Source: Protaetiibacter mangrovi (lineage in GTDB: Bacteria > Actinomycetota > Actinomycetes > Actinomycetales > Microbacteriaceae). From it: DNA of 64,000 nt. The DNA is taken from the NCBI RefSeq assembly GCF_024752305.1, contig NZ_JANTHX010000007.1:67627-131626 (forward strand), given 5' to 3'. The position numbers and the translations under genes are program-made. Of this stretch, positions 20,056 through 28,147 are shown one piece after another (position 1 is the first letter of the stretch; each line of letters opens with the position of its first letter). Under the pieces are notes generated by a model. The model was not told the DNA's origin. It ran no database searches and saw only the letters and a list, made by a program, of their open reading frames with translations.

Positions 20056-20061
20056 AAGCAG

Positions 20062-20155
20062 ACCGTTGATGTGGGGGCGAGTCAGGGCGATATTCGGGTT
20101 GTCGCCCTGACTCGAATCTTGCGAGGGGCCGGACGCTCTGTCCGGCCCCTCGTCC
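20062..20155 (+). ncRNA. Candidate small RNA with two tandem perfect hairpins
   Basis: About 90 bases. Hairpin 1 pairs 20078-20090 with 20102-20114 (13 perfect base pairs, 11-base loop); hairpin 2 pairs 20122-20134 with 20140-20152 (13 perfect pairs, 5-base loop). Seven bases separate them. A promoter-like TTACAC-TAGGGT lies just upstream. Hairpin 2 could also end the convergent membrane-protein transcript, but hairpin 1 would not be needed for that. I do not recognise a known RNA family; transcription is not shown. Confidence 0.4.
20122..20152. terminator. Strong GC hairpin, probable bidirectional terminator
   Basis: A perfect 13-base-pair stem with a GCTCT loop, 40 bases past the stop of the convergent gene at 20192. 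There is no run of T after it on the plus strand (TCCCATG), as is common for actinobacterial terminators. Confidence 0.6.
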
Positions 20156-20191
20156 CATGCTGGGGCCCTGCCGCCGCGTCCGGGTCCGCGC

Positions 20192-21229
20192 CTACGGGGC
20201 GGAGTTCCGCGGGATCTCGAGCCAGAGCTCGACCTCGTCGTCGGGCTCGCCTCCGAGCAGCGTCACCGACTCGTCGTCGACGCTCCGCAGCCCCACGACC
20301 GTGACGGCGACCTCCGAGCCCTCCGGCACGGTGCGCGCGATCACCCGGTCGGCCGTCGTCTCGCGCAGGGCGAGCGCCAGACGCCCGAGCACCCGATCCA
20401 GCTCCGCGTCGACGAGCTCGTCGATGCCGCCCTCGTCCAGCAGCGTCACGATCGTGCCGCGGCGGCGCGCGAGCATGACCTGCTCGCGCACGGCGTCGTT
20501 GAGCAGCTTGCGCCCGCGGATCTCGTCGCGGATGGCGGCCTCCAGATGCAGGCACTCCGCACGCTGCGAGGCGGTCAGGTCGCCGCCGGAGGAGCGGATC
20601 GTGCGCAGCATCGGGAGAGCCATGACGCTCGTCTGACCGAGCCGGAACTGCCGCTCGTTCAGGTGCGCCTCCTGGGCGGCCTGCCACTCCGTCGCCTCGC
20701 GCTCCGCGTGCGCGAAGCGCTCCGAGTCGCGGGTGGCCTTGGCGAGGGTGTTGGTGAGGATGTGGGCGACGCCGACCCACGACGCCGACCCGATGACGCC
20801 GATCGTGCCGAGCGCACCGGGCCCCGACCAGAACAGCGTCTGCACGACCAGGAAGATGATGCCGGCCCAGGCGAAACCGGGTCGCAGCCGCACCGCCGTG
20901 ATGGTCATCAGCGTGCCGATCGCCGCGACGTACCAGGTGGCGTAGCCGTTTCCTCCGGGGCGGGCGGGGTCGAGCACGCTCGTGATGAGCGGCGGCAGCG
21001 CCACGGCCACGCCGATCGAGAAGGACGCCAGCCAGATCGGCATCCGGGTCTCCGCTCCCGGCCACAGCACCGCGGTCGTGACGACCGCGTAGAGCAGCAT
21101 GCCGGCGAGCACCGCCCCCGGCTGATCGGCGTACGGGAAGGTGAGCGAATAGCCCGCCAGCACCAGGTGATAGCCCGAGAACACGGCCGCGAGCGCGACG
21201 ATGAGCACCCGGGGGACGCCGATCTTCAT
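20192..21229 (-). CDS. Orphan membrane protein coupled to a two-component system
   Basis: 345 residues, unrecognised. Five or six membrane segments fill residues 5-160, including VLIVALAAVFSGYHLVLAG and MPIWLASFSIGVAVALPPL. A cytosolic part of about 185 residues follows, beginning with a helix rich in charged residues (TRDSERFAHAEREATEWQAA) and ending in a beta-rich acidic tail. The overall plan resembles the histidine kinase encoded just upstream, but I see no phospho-accepting His in an H-box, no N box and no G boxes. Its ATG overlaps the kinase stop (ATGA), so it is the third gene of that operon. A role as sensor, modulator or degenerate kinase paralogue is possible. Confidence 0.6.
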   Translation of the reverse strand: MKIGVPRVLIVALAAVFSGYHLVLAGYSLTFPYADQPGAVLAGMLLYAVVTTAVLWPGAETRMPIWLASFSIGVAVALPPLITSVLDPARPGGNGYATWYVAAIGTLMTITAVRLRPGFAWAGIIFLVVQTLFWSGPGALGTIGVIGSASWVGVAHILTNTLAKATRDSERFAHAEREATEWQAAQEAHLNERQFRLGQTSVMALPMLRTIRSSGGDLTASQRAECLHLEAAIRDEIRGRKLLNDAVREQVMLARRRGTIVTLLDEGGIDELVDAELDRVLGRLALALRETTADRVIARTVPEGSEVAVTVVGLRSVDDESVTLLGGEPDDEVELWLEIPRNSAP

Positions 21230-22461
21230 CGCGACCCCTCCCGCACCGCAGGCCAGTGCAGCGACACGACCGTGCCGGCACCCGGCGCCGTGTCGATCGC
21301 CGCGGCGCCGCCGACGCTCGCGACGCGTTCCAGGATCGAGACCCGCACCCCGAGCCGCTCGTTCGGCACCGCGTCGCGGTCGAACCCGGAACCGCGATCG
21401 CCGACCTCCACCACGAGGTCCTCGTCGCCGCCCCGCACGATCGCCCAGCGGCGCACCCCGGCCCCGGCGTGCTGCAGGCTGTTGACCATCGCCTGCACGG
21501 CCGCCGAGTACATCGCCTCCGCGACGGCGACCGGCACCCGGCCCGGCCGCACACCGTCCGAATCCACCTCCACCGGTTCGGACAGGGCGGCGGCGGCGTC
21601 GGCGATCCGGTTCGCGAGCGCGGCGACCGAGATCTCCGCGTCGCCGGAGGGCGCATCCGACACGGCGTCACGCAGGTGGCCGATGGCGTTGCCCGCCATC
21701 CGCGCCGCGAGCTCCTTCGCCTCGCCCGACTCCGCCCGGGCCGCCGAGAGCAGCGTGGTGAGCACGCTGTCGTGCACGATCGCGTCCACCTGCACGCGCT
21801 CGGCCTCGATCGCATGCTGACGGACCGCGTGGCCGTAGCGCTCGAGCGCGGTCGCCTGGGCCCGGTCGACCGAGGAGGCGGCCCCCCGCAGGATCGCCGT
21901 GATGATGGTGATGGCCCCGCCGAGGATGATCGCGTAGACGGAGTCGAGCACCGCCTGCGTGATCGTCACCCCGCCGCCGGGCGGCGTGAGCCGCACGACG
22001 CCGTAGATGAGCGGCACGACCACGACGTAGGCGGTCGCGAGCCGGATGCCGAGGCCCACCGTCGCCATCGCGGTCGCGATCGTCAGCGTGTAGTACAGCC
22101 AGTAGCTGTCGGGCGACGGCGCCTCGGCCGGGTCGACCACCGCGAACGGCCAGCTCACGAGGGCGACGAGGTAGATCGCGGCGAACGCCACGTGGCCCGC
22201 TCGCAACCAGCGATCGGCCGCCGAGACGATCACCGTGACCGCGAGGCTCGCCACGAGCGCGCCGACCATCACGATCGACCAGACCGGGTTCATGTTCGGC
22301 AGCTGGTCGATCATCGCCGGGATCGACTGGATCATGAACGCCACGCCGAAGCCCGCGGCCGTCCGTGCGATCGCCGTCGTGACGCGCACGAGGCTCAGCG
22401 GGTTGCGGACGACGCGCCCGCGCGGGACCGACGCGAGTCCCGCCGGCAGACCGTCAGCCAT
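21226..22461 (-). CDS. Membrane sensor histidine kinase, NarL-partner type
   Basis: 411 residues. Six or so membrane segments (residues 28-192) are followed by a dimerisation helix with the probable phosphorylated H230 in DAIVHDSVLTTLLSAAR, then an ATPase domain with the N-box AMVNSLQHAG and G-box VEVGDRGSGFD. The C-terminal GLGVRVSI-like and GAGTVVSLHWP segments complete the fold. These features place it in the HisKA_3-like kinases that partner LuxR-type regulators. It overlaps the regulator gene by eight bases and the next membrane-protein gene by four. The signal is unknown; there is no extracellular sensor domain of any size, so it probably senses the membrane. Confidence 0.87.
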   Translation of the reverse strand: MADGLPAGLASVPRGRVVRNPLSLVRVTTAIARTAAGFGVAFMIQSIPAMIDQLPNMNPVWSIVMVGALVASLAVTVIVSAADRWLRAGHVAFAAIYLVALVSWPFAVVDPAEAPSPDSYWLYYTLTIATAMATVGLGIRLATAYVVVVPLIYGVVRLTPPGGGVTITQAVLDSVYAIILGGAITIITAILRGAASSVDRAQATALERYGHAVRQHAIEAERVQVDAIVHDSVLTTLLSAARAESGEAKELAARMAGNAIGHLRDAVSDAPSGDAEISVAALANRIADAAAALSEPVEVDSDGVRPGRVPVAVAEAMYSAAVQAMVNSLQHAGAGVRRWAIVRGGDEDLVVEVGDRGSGFDRDAVPNERLGVRVSILERVASVGGAAAIDTAPGAGTVVSLHWPAVREGSR

Positions 22462-23149
22462 CGCTGTCGGGGTCGAGCCCCGGCAGGATGCCGTCCTCGA
22501 CCGCCCGACGCAGCAGGTCGACCTTCGTCGGTGCGGGTCGACCGACCTCGACGTACTTCGCCCGGATGCGGTCGAGGTACTCGCGCGCCGTCGAATAGCC
22601 GATGCCGAGCTGCTCGGCGGCGAGCTTCAACGGCAGCCCCGAGGCGTACAGGTGCAGGATCTCGCGCTCACGACGCCCCAGCTCCGCCTTCGCGAAGTCG
22701 CGGTCGGCGTCGATCGCGGTCGCCCACTCGAGGTTGTTGAGCACCTCGCCGCGGGCCACGGTCGCCGCCGCGGTCACGACGGTGCGCATCGACGCCGACT
22801 TCGGGATGACGCCCGCCGCGCCGGCCGCGAGCGCCTCCCGCACGAGATCGACGCGGTCGGCGATCGAGTGGACCAGCACCGGGGCGCCGATCGCCTGCAC
22901 GCTCTTGACGTTCTGGGTGACGCTCGAGCCGTCGCCGAGCGACAGGTCGAGCACGACGACGTCGACCTCGCGGCCGCCGAGGCCCGCGATGAGCTCGGCG
23001 ACGTTGGGCGCGGCGAGCATGAAGTCGTGTCCGGCCTCCACGAAGGCCGCCTTCAGCCCGACGCGCACGGACTCGTGGTCGTCGACGACGGCCACGCGCG
23101 CCGGATGCGTCTGGACATCCGACTCCGGGCGATCGATCACCGTGCTCAT
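22454..23149 (-). CDS. LuxR/NarL family response regulator
   Basis: 231 residues. A receiver domain with the acidic pair VVDDHE (21-26), phospho-acceptor D68 in VVVLDLS and conserved Lys in VIPKSAS is joined to a C-terminal LuxR-type helix-turn-helix (LGRREREILHLYASGLPLK... to about residue 215). It heads the three-gene operon regulator-kinase-membrane protein. The operator is not known; the AT-richer region with direct repeats at 19.9 kb is a possible target, but that is a guess. The 88-base gap upstream contains a GGCGGTCCGCC inverted repeat (23170-23180). Confidence 0.92.
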   Translation of the reverse strand: MSTVIDRPESDVQTHPARVAVVDDHESVRVGLKAAFVEAGHDFMLAAPNVAELIAGLGGREVDVVVLDLSLGDGSSVTQNVKSVQAIGAPVLVHSIADRVDLVREALAAGAAGVIPKSASMRTVVTAAATVARGEVLNNLEWATAIDADRDFAKAELGRREREILHLYASGLPLKLAAEQLGIGYSTAREYLDRIRAKYVEVGRPAPTKVDLLRRAVEDGILPGLDPDSDG

Positions 23150-23237
23150 GCTGACTCCCGATCAGGGGCGGCGGTCCGCCGTGGCTCATGGTACCCCGCG
23201 GCATCCGTACGGGGGTGGAACGTCCTGTCCGGCGCGG

Positions 23238-24467
23238 TCATGCGCGCACGAACGCGCCGACGGCTTCGACGTGGTGGGTGCTCGGGAACAGGTCGAACGC
23301 GCGCAGGCCCGTGAGCGCGTACCCGCGCTCGGCGAGCAGCCCCGCATCGCGCGCGAACGCGACCGGATCGCATGCCACGTACACGAGCTGGGCCGGGCGC
23401 ACGGCGGTGAGGGCGTCGAGCACGGCGCGCCCCGCGCCGGAGCGCGGAGGGTCGAGGACGACCGTCGCCGCCTCGAGCCGCGCGCGCTCGGCGGGTGAGG
23501 AGTCGGCGAGCGCCGTCACCCAGCGCTCGACCCGGGCCGTCACCGCCTGGGCGCCCAGCCAGTCGGCGAGGTTCTCCTGGGCGTGCTCGGTGGCGCGCTC
23601 GTCGGACTCGACCGAGGTGATCCGCACCGTCGAACCGAAGCGGTCGCCGACCGCGGCGGCCAGCAGGCCGACCCCGCCGTAGAGGTCGAGGTTCGCGGCG
23701 CGCGGGTCGAACAGGCTCCCGTCGATCGCGTCCTGCACGGCGCGCGTGAGTGCGAGGGGGGCGGCGGCGTGCACCTGCCAGAACCCGGAGTCGTCGACAC
23801 GGAACTCGCGCTCCCCCACGCGCTCCCGGATCACGGACGGCGCCTGCCGCCCGACGATGAGGCGCGCGCCGCCGACGCTCGGCGCGAGCACCTCGACGGC
23901 GCCGCCCGCGTGCTCCGGCATCCGCTCGCCGAGCGGGGCCACCTCGCGCAGCTCGTCGGTGCCGAGCGGCAGACCCGCCACCCGGATCACCCGGTGCGAG
24001 CGCGCCGCGTAGGGACCGACGGTGCCGTCGTCGGCGACATGCAGTCGCTCGCGGGTGCGCCATCCGCCTCCGTCGGCGGGACCGTCGACGGCCTCGACCT
24101 CGACGGAGCGCTCGATGCGCGCCATGCGCTGCAGGGCGTCCGTCAGCACGTGGGCCTTGAGCGCGCGCTGGTGCTCGGGCGCGATGTGGCCGAAGTCGGC
24201 GCCTCCCGGCCGCACGGCGGGATCGCGCGAGACGTCGGCCTCCGGCCAGAGGTGCGGACGCCGGTGCGGGCTGGCCTCGAGCACCTCGACGGTGTCCGCC
24301 CACCAGAAGCGGTCCTTGCGGTCGTCGACGATGCGCGCCCGGATCCGCTCGCCGGGGATCGCCTCCGCCACGAAGACGACGCGCCCGTCGAGGCGGGCGA
24401 CGCCGTAGCCCCCGTGGGCGATGTTGGTAGCCTCGACCTCGACCTCGCGGCCCCGCATGTCACCCAT
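23238..24467 (-). CDS. TrmA/RlmD-like RNA (uracil-C5)-methyltransferase without the Fe-S cysteines
   Basis: 409 residues. An N-terminal TRAM domain (about 1-60, starting REVEVEATNIAHGGYGVARL) precedes a SAM-dependent methyltransferase domain with DLYGGVGLLA, VLDPPRSGAG and YVACDPVAFARD; the Cys of the last motif is the expected catalytic nucleophile. FPSTHHVE near the end replaces the usual FPQTxHVE. The region that holds the CxxxxxCxxC cluster in RlmD reads RPHLWPEADVSRDPAVRPGG, without cysteine, so no 4Fe-4S cluster is expected. ATG 24467 was chosen because TATGCT lies seven bases upstream. The target base in tRNA or rRNA is unknown. Confidence 0.87.
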   Translation of the reverse strand: MGDMRGREVEVEATNIAHGGYGVARLDGRVVFVAEAIPGERIRARIVDDRKDRFWWADTVEVLEASPHRRPHLWPEADVSRDPAVRPGGADFGHIAPEHQRALKAHVLTDALQRMARIERSVEVEAVDGPADGGGWRTRERLHVADDGTVGPYAARSHRVIRVAGLPLGTDELREVAPLGERMPEHAGGAVEVLAPSVGGARLIVGRQAPSVIRERVGEREFRVDDSGFWQVHAAAPLALTRAVQDAIDGSLFDPRAANLDLYGGVGLLAAAVGDRFGSTVRITSVESDERATEHAQENLADWLGAQAVTARVERWVTALADSSPAERARLEAATVVLDPPRSGAGRAVLDALTAVRPAQLVYVACDPVAFARDAGLLAERGYALTGLRAFDLFPSTHHVEAVGAFVRA

Positions 24468-24474
24468 CCCCCCG

Positions 24475-24480
24475 AGCATA
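24475..24480 (-). promoter_or_regulatory. Leaderless promoter -10 for the RNA methyltransferase
   Basis: TATGCT on the minus strand, seven bases before ATG 24467. Confidence 0.55.
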
Positions 24481-24519
24481 GGCGCGGATGGGCGGGCCGC
24501 CACCGGGAGGGAGCGATCC

Positions 24520-25146
24520 GTGCGGCTGTACCTGGCGTCCACCTCGCCCGCGCGGCTCGCGACCCTGCGCGCCGTCGGCATCGACCCGGTGCCCGTGCCG
24601 TCGCACGTCGACGAGGACGCGGTCGCCGCTGCAGCCGGTCCGCAGGATCCGGACGCCTTCGTCACCCTGCTCGCGCGGGCGAAGGCGGAGGCGGTGGCGG
24701 AGCGACTGGTCGACGACGGCGGGCTGGACGGCCTCGTGCTCGGGGGCGACTCGGCCTTCGTGCTCGACGGCGTGATCTACGGCAAGCCGCACCTGCCCGA
24801 GGTGGCCCGCGAGCGCTGGCGGGCGCAGCGGGGTCGATCCGGGGTGCTGCACTCCGGGCATTGGCTCATCGACGCCCGCGGCGGCCTGCTCGGGCGGGCG
24901 GTCGGCGGGGCGACCTCGGCGGTCGTGAGCTTCGCGGCCGACATCACCGACGACGAGATCGACGCCTACATCGCCACGGGCGAGCCCCTCGAGGTGGCGG
25001 GCGCGTTCACCGTCGACTCCAAGGGCGCCGGCTTCGTCGAGCGGGTCGACGGCGACCCGCACACCGTCGTCGGTCTCGGGGTGCCGTACCTGCGCACGCT
25101 CGTGCGCTCGCTGGGCGTCGAGTGGACCGAACTCTGGAACCTCTAG
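24520..25146 (+). CDS. maf: Maf family nucleotide pyrophosphatase
   Basis: 208 residues from GTG 24520, with GGGAGGGAG just upstream. It hydrolyses non-canonical or excess nucleoside triphosphates to monophosphates. The N-terminal LYLASTSPARLATLRAVGI matches the Maf SxSPRR-type loop (here SPARLA), KAEAVAERL supplies the conserved lysine region, and GGDSAFVLDG stands where most members have GADTxV. The C-terminal KGAGFVERVDGDPHTVVGL is the usual ending. It sits between the acyl-CoA carboxylase genes, as in mycobacteria. Confidence 0.92.
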   Translation: MRLYLASTSPARLATLRAVGIDPVPVPSHVDEDAVAAAAGPQDPDAFVTLLARAKAEAVAERLVDDGGLDGLVLGGDSAFVLDGVIYGKPHLPEVARERWRAQRGRSGVLHSGHWLIDARGGLLGRAVGGATSAVVSFAADITDDEIDAYIATGEPLEVAGAFTVDSKGAGFVERVDGDPHTVVGLGVPYLRTLVRSLGVEWTELWNL

Positions 25147-25201
25147 CGGATCGGGTGCGTGTTTGTGCGCGGTCGACAACGGCGACACCGCGGATCGCCC
25201 C

Positions 25202-25207
25202 TAGGCT
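25202..25207 (+). promoter_or_regulatory. Near-leaderless promoter -10 for accA
   Basis: TAGGCT nine bases before the accA ATG at 25217, implying a leader of only two or three bases. Confidence 0.55.
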
Positions 25208-25216
25208 GGGGTCACT

Positions 25217-26974
25217 ATGCCTCGCATCTCGAAGGTCCTGATCGCGAATCGGGGTGAGATCGCGGTGCGCGTGATCCGCGCCGCCCGCGACGCCGGCATC
25301 TCATCCGTCGCCGTGTACGCCGACCAGGACCGCGGTGCGCGGCACGTGGTCCTCGCCGACGAGGCGTACGCCCTCGACGGGTCGACGAGCGCCGAGACCT
25401 ACCTCGTCATCGACAAGCTGCTCTCCATCGCCCGGCGCTCCGGCGCCGACGCCGTGCATCCCGGTTACGGCTTCCTCGCCGAGAACGCCGACTTCGCGCG
25501 CGCCGTCATCGACGCCGGCCTCATCTGGATCGGCCCCTCGCCGGATGCCATCGAGCGCCTCGGCGACAAGGTGTCGGCTCGCCACGTGGCCGAGAAGGTC
25601 GGCGCACCGCTCGCCCCCGGCACCCTCAACCCCGTGGCGGACGCCGACGAGGTGCTCGCCTTCGTCGACGAGGTCGGCCTGCCGGTCGCCATCAAGGCGG
25701 CCTTCGGCGGCGGCGGGCGCGGCCTCAAGGTCGCCCGCACCCGCGAGGAGGTGCCCGAGCTCTTCGAGTCGGCCACCCGCGAGGCCGTCGCGGCGTTCGG
25801 CCGCGGCGAGTGCTTCGTCGAGAAGTACCTCGACAAGCCGCGCCACGTCGAGACCCAGTGCCTCGCGGATGCCGCCGGCAACGTCGTCGTCGTGTCGACG
25901 CGCGACTGCTCGCTGCAGCGCCGCCACCAGAAGCTCGTCGAGGAGGCACCCGCGCCCTTCCTGACCGACGCCCAGAAGGAGCTGCTCTACAGCTCGTCGA
26001 AGGCGATCCTGAAGGAGGTCGGCTACGTCGGCGCCGGCACCTGCGAGTTCCTCATCGGTCTCGACGGCACCGTCTCCTTCCTCGAGGTCAACACGCGCCT
26101 CCAGGTCGAGCACCCCGTGTCCGAGGAGGTCACCGGCATCGACCTCGTCCGCGAGCAGTTCCGCATCGCCGAGGGCGGCACGCTCGACTACCCGGACCCC
26201 GAGACCAAGGGCCACTCGTTCGAGTTCCGCATCAACGGCGAGGACCCGGGGCGCAACTTCCTTCCGACCCCGGGCCCGATCCAGGCCATCCGCTACCCCG
26301 GCGGCCCCGGCGTGCGCATCGACTCCGGCGTCACCACGGGCGACGTCGTCTCGGGCGCGTTCGACTCGATGCTCGCGAAGCTCATCGTCACCGGCTCCTC
26401 GCGCGAGGACGCGCTCGAGCGCGCACGCCGCGCCCTCGACGAGTTCGAGGTCGCGGGCCTGCCCACCGTCATCCCGTTCCACCGCGCCATCGTGCGCGAG
26501 CCCGCCTTCACCGCCGAGGACGGCGCGTTCGGCGTCTACACGCGCTGGATCGAGACGGAGTTCGCGGGCGAGCTCGAGCCGTGGGGCGGCGTCCTCGCCG
26601 ACCCGGCGCCCGCCGAGAAGCGCCACTCGGTCGTGGTCGAGGTCGAAGGCAAGCGGGTCGCGGTGTCGCTGCCGACGACGCTGCTGCCCTCGGCCACCGT
26701 CTCCGCCCCGCCTCCCCCGCGTCGCCGCGGCGGCGCCGGCGCGGTGGCCACGGCCACCGGCGACGCGGTCAAGGCGCCCATGCAGGCCACGATCGTGAAG
26801 CTCGCGGTCGCCGAGGGCGACAAGGTCGTCAAGGGCGACCTCGTGGTCGTGCTCGAGGCGATGAAGATGGAGCAGCCGCTCACCGCCCACAAGGACGGCA
26901 CGATCGGCTCGATCGACGCGACGGTCGGCGCCACCGTCTCGTCGGGCCACCTGCTGCTGACGATCGCCGACTGA
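25217..26974 (+). CDS. accA: Acyl-CoA carboxylase alpha subunit (biotin carboxylase plus BCCP)
   Basis: 585 residues. The biotin carboxylase part (1-450) starts [20 protein letters not shown], holds the ATP-grasp loop [12 protein letters not shown] and the active-site [15 protein letters not shown]. After a proline-rich hinge (about 485-500, PPPPRRRGG), a biotin carboxyl carrier domain ends the protein with EAMKM at 547-551; K550 is the lysine biotinylated by BirA. This makes it the alpha partner of AccD/AccE encoded at 18 kb, comparable to AccA3. A family-A palindrome begins 17 bases past its stop. Confidence 0.97.
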   Translation: MPRISKVLIANRGEIAVRVIRAARDAGISSVAVYADQDRGARHVVLADEAYALDGSTSAETYLVIDKLLSIARRSGADAVHPGYGFLAENADFARAVIDAGLIWIGPSPDAIERLGDKVSARHVAEKVGAPLAPGTLNPVADADEVLAFVDEVGLPVAIKAAFGGGGRGLKVARTREEVPELFESATREAVAAFGRGECFVEKYLDKPRHVETQCLADAAGNVVVVSTRDCSLQRRHQKLVEEAPAPFLTDAQKELLYSSSKAILKEVGYVGAGTCEFLIGLDGTVSFLEVNTRLQVEHPVSEEVTGIDLVREQFRIAEGGTLDYPDPETKGHSFEFRINGEDPGRNFLPTPGPIQAIRYPGGPGVRIDSGVTTGDVVSGAFDSMLAKLIVTGSSREDALERARRALDEFEVAGLPTVIPFHRAIVREPAFTAEDGAFGVYTRWIETEFAGELEPWGGVLADPAPAEKRHSVVVEVEGKRVAVSLPTTLLPSATVSAPPPPRRRGGAGAVATATGDAVKAPMQATIVKLAVAEGDKVVKGDLVVVLEAMKMEQPLTAHKDGTIGSIDATVGATVSSGHLLLTIAD

Positions 26975-26990
26975 CCCCTCTCCCCCCTCC

Positions 26991-27062
26991 CGCGAGCGCT
27001 ACCCGTTTCGGCGAGCGCTACCGGTCTATCGGTAGCCGTCGCCGGTTTCGGTAGCGCTCGCG
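26991..27062. repeat. Family A palindrome, copy 1
   Basis: Outer arms 26991-27003 and 27050-27062 pair perfectly (13 base pairs), then a five-base mismatch block, then six further pairs, with an inner CTACCG/CGGTAG hairpin at 27018-27035. Bases 26991-27044 are identical to 28039-28092 in the same orientation, so the copies are 54-base direct repeats 1,048 bases apart that flank the gene at 27064-27987. It ends one base before that gene's stop codon and may end both convergent transcripts. Confidence 0.85.
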
Positions 27063-27063
27063 G

Positions 27064-27987
27064 TCAGCGGATGCCGTGCTGGCTCAGGAGTCGACCGAGG
27101 CGCGCGGGCGACGCCGCGGTCGCGGCATCCCAGCGCGCGACCGAACGGACGCCCCGCTGGCGGCGCAGGCGCTGCTCACGCCACTTCTCGTCGAGCAGCA
27201 CCTGTTCGAGGGTTCGGCCGTCGCGGTAGCGCTCGTCGAGGTACTTCACCTTGCCGTCGAACTCGCCGACCGCACCGAACCGCGGCCACCAGAAATCCAC
27301 CATCATCAGGCCGTCACGGTCGTGGAACTCGTGCTGCAATTCGGGTGCGGGAAGCCCCGCCTCCGCGATCGAGACGCGACTCAGGGACTCGAGCGGCGAG
27401 CCGCTGCGTGCGTCCGCGAACGCGACCACCTCCCGCGCGCGACGTGCACCCCGGTAGCCGGGCTCCGGGAGCCCGTCGACGAGTGCCTCGCGGGGGATAC
27501 CGCGGGCGAGCACAGCATCCGCGACCATCACCCCCTCCGCGAAGCGCGACGTGCGCGCGACGTCGACCGCCGTGCGCGCGAGCGTGGTCACCTCCAGCCC
27601 GTCGAGGACGACGGTGTCGCGCGGGATGTCCAGGCAATGGCGCACCAGCCTGTCGTCGGAGCGACCACCACCCGCCCGCAGGGCGATCACATGGACGTCG
27701 TCCGGAGGGTCGCCGAGGAGCGGAAGCCCCCAGGCGGTGGCGGCGGTCCGGTGCGACAGCACGAGGCGCCGCTCGCGCATGAGGACGACCGCGCGCGCGA
27801 GCGTCAGATGCCGCTCCCGGACCGACATCGGCTCCCACCGGGCGGCCGGGATGTAGACCCCGCGCACCAGCCGCAGCAGCTCGCCCGTCCTCACCCTCGC
27901 CGCGATGCGATCCGCTTCGCTCTCGGGAGCCTCTCGCGCCAGCACGAACTCCTCCCGCCACGGCGAGGTGATGACGGTCTCGTCCAT
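27064..27987 (-). CDS. AbiEi-like/DUF559 (Vsr-like nuclease) protein, family A associated
   Basis: 307 residues. An N-terminal half like the AbiEi antitoxin domain has RLVRGVYIPA (39-48), LSHRTAATAWGLPL (77-90) and TTLARTAVDVA. The C-terminal third looks like a PD-(D/E)xK fold of the DUF559/Vsr group: after DARSGSPLES and GLPAPELQHE come D231 (VDFWWP), E242, D244 and K246 (GEFDGKVKY). I infer a nuclease-like or DNA-binding protein; no activity is shown and no AbiEii toxin gene is adjacent. It is bracketed by the two copies of palindrome family A. The paralogue at 37236 shares every landmark and has its own, different palindromes. Confidence 0.7.
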   Translation of the reverse strand: MDETVITSPWREEFVLAREAPESEADRIAARVRTGELLRLVRGVYIPAARWEPMSVRERHLTLARAVVLMRERRLVLSHRTAATAWGLPLLGDPPDDVHVIALRAGGGRSDDRLVRHCLDIPRDTVVLDGLEVTTLARTAVDVARTSRFAEGVMVADAVLARGIPREALVDGLPEPGYRGARRAREVVAFADARSGSPLESLSRVSIAEAGLPAPELQHEFHDRDGLMMVDFWWPRFGAVGEFDGKVKYLDERYRDGRTLEQVLLDEKWREQRLRRQRGVRSVARWDAATAASPARLGRLLSQHGIR

Positions 27988-28036
27988 CCCGCAACCCTGC
28001 CGAATCCGACCGCGGCGCCCCGTCGTCTCTCCACAG

Positions 28037-28112
28037 CTCGCGAGCGCTACCCGTTTCGGCGAGCGCTACCGGTCTATCGGTAGCCGTCGCCGAAACGGGT
28101 AGCGCTCGCGAG
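28037..28112. repeat. Family A palindrome, copy 2
   Basis: A perfect 26-base inverted repeat (28037-28062 with 28087-28112) around a 24-base centre that itself contains CTACCG/CGGTAG. It lies between the lpdA-like gene's stop (28148) and the start of the DUF559 gene (27987). Bases 28039-28092 equal 26991-27044. The 3' arm here is a perfect match to the 5' arm, whereas copy 1 has a five-base block that differs. Confidence 0.9.
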
Positions 28113-28147
28113 GGTCAGGGGCGGGTGCAGGCACTCGGAGGGGACGG

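Noticed and set aside
20013-20057. A 14-residue peptide frame (GTG to TAA) after accE
   Set aside because: No properly spaced ribosome site, and the same bases fit a promoter. Kept only as a note in the RNA finding.
23170-23180. GGCGGTCCGCC palindrome upstream of the response regulator as its operator
   Set aside because: Short GC palindromes are expected by chance at this base composition; too little support to call a site.
27064-27987. A full AbiE toxin-antitoxin pair
   Set aside because: No AbiEii nucleotidyltransferase gene is next to either AbiEi-like gene; the C-terminus looks like a nuclease instead.
26991-28112. Reading family A palindromes as terminal inverted repeats of an insertion sequence
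   Set aside because: The gene between is not a transposase, no target-site duplication is visible, and each copy is itself a whole palindrome in direct orientation.
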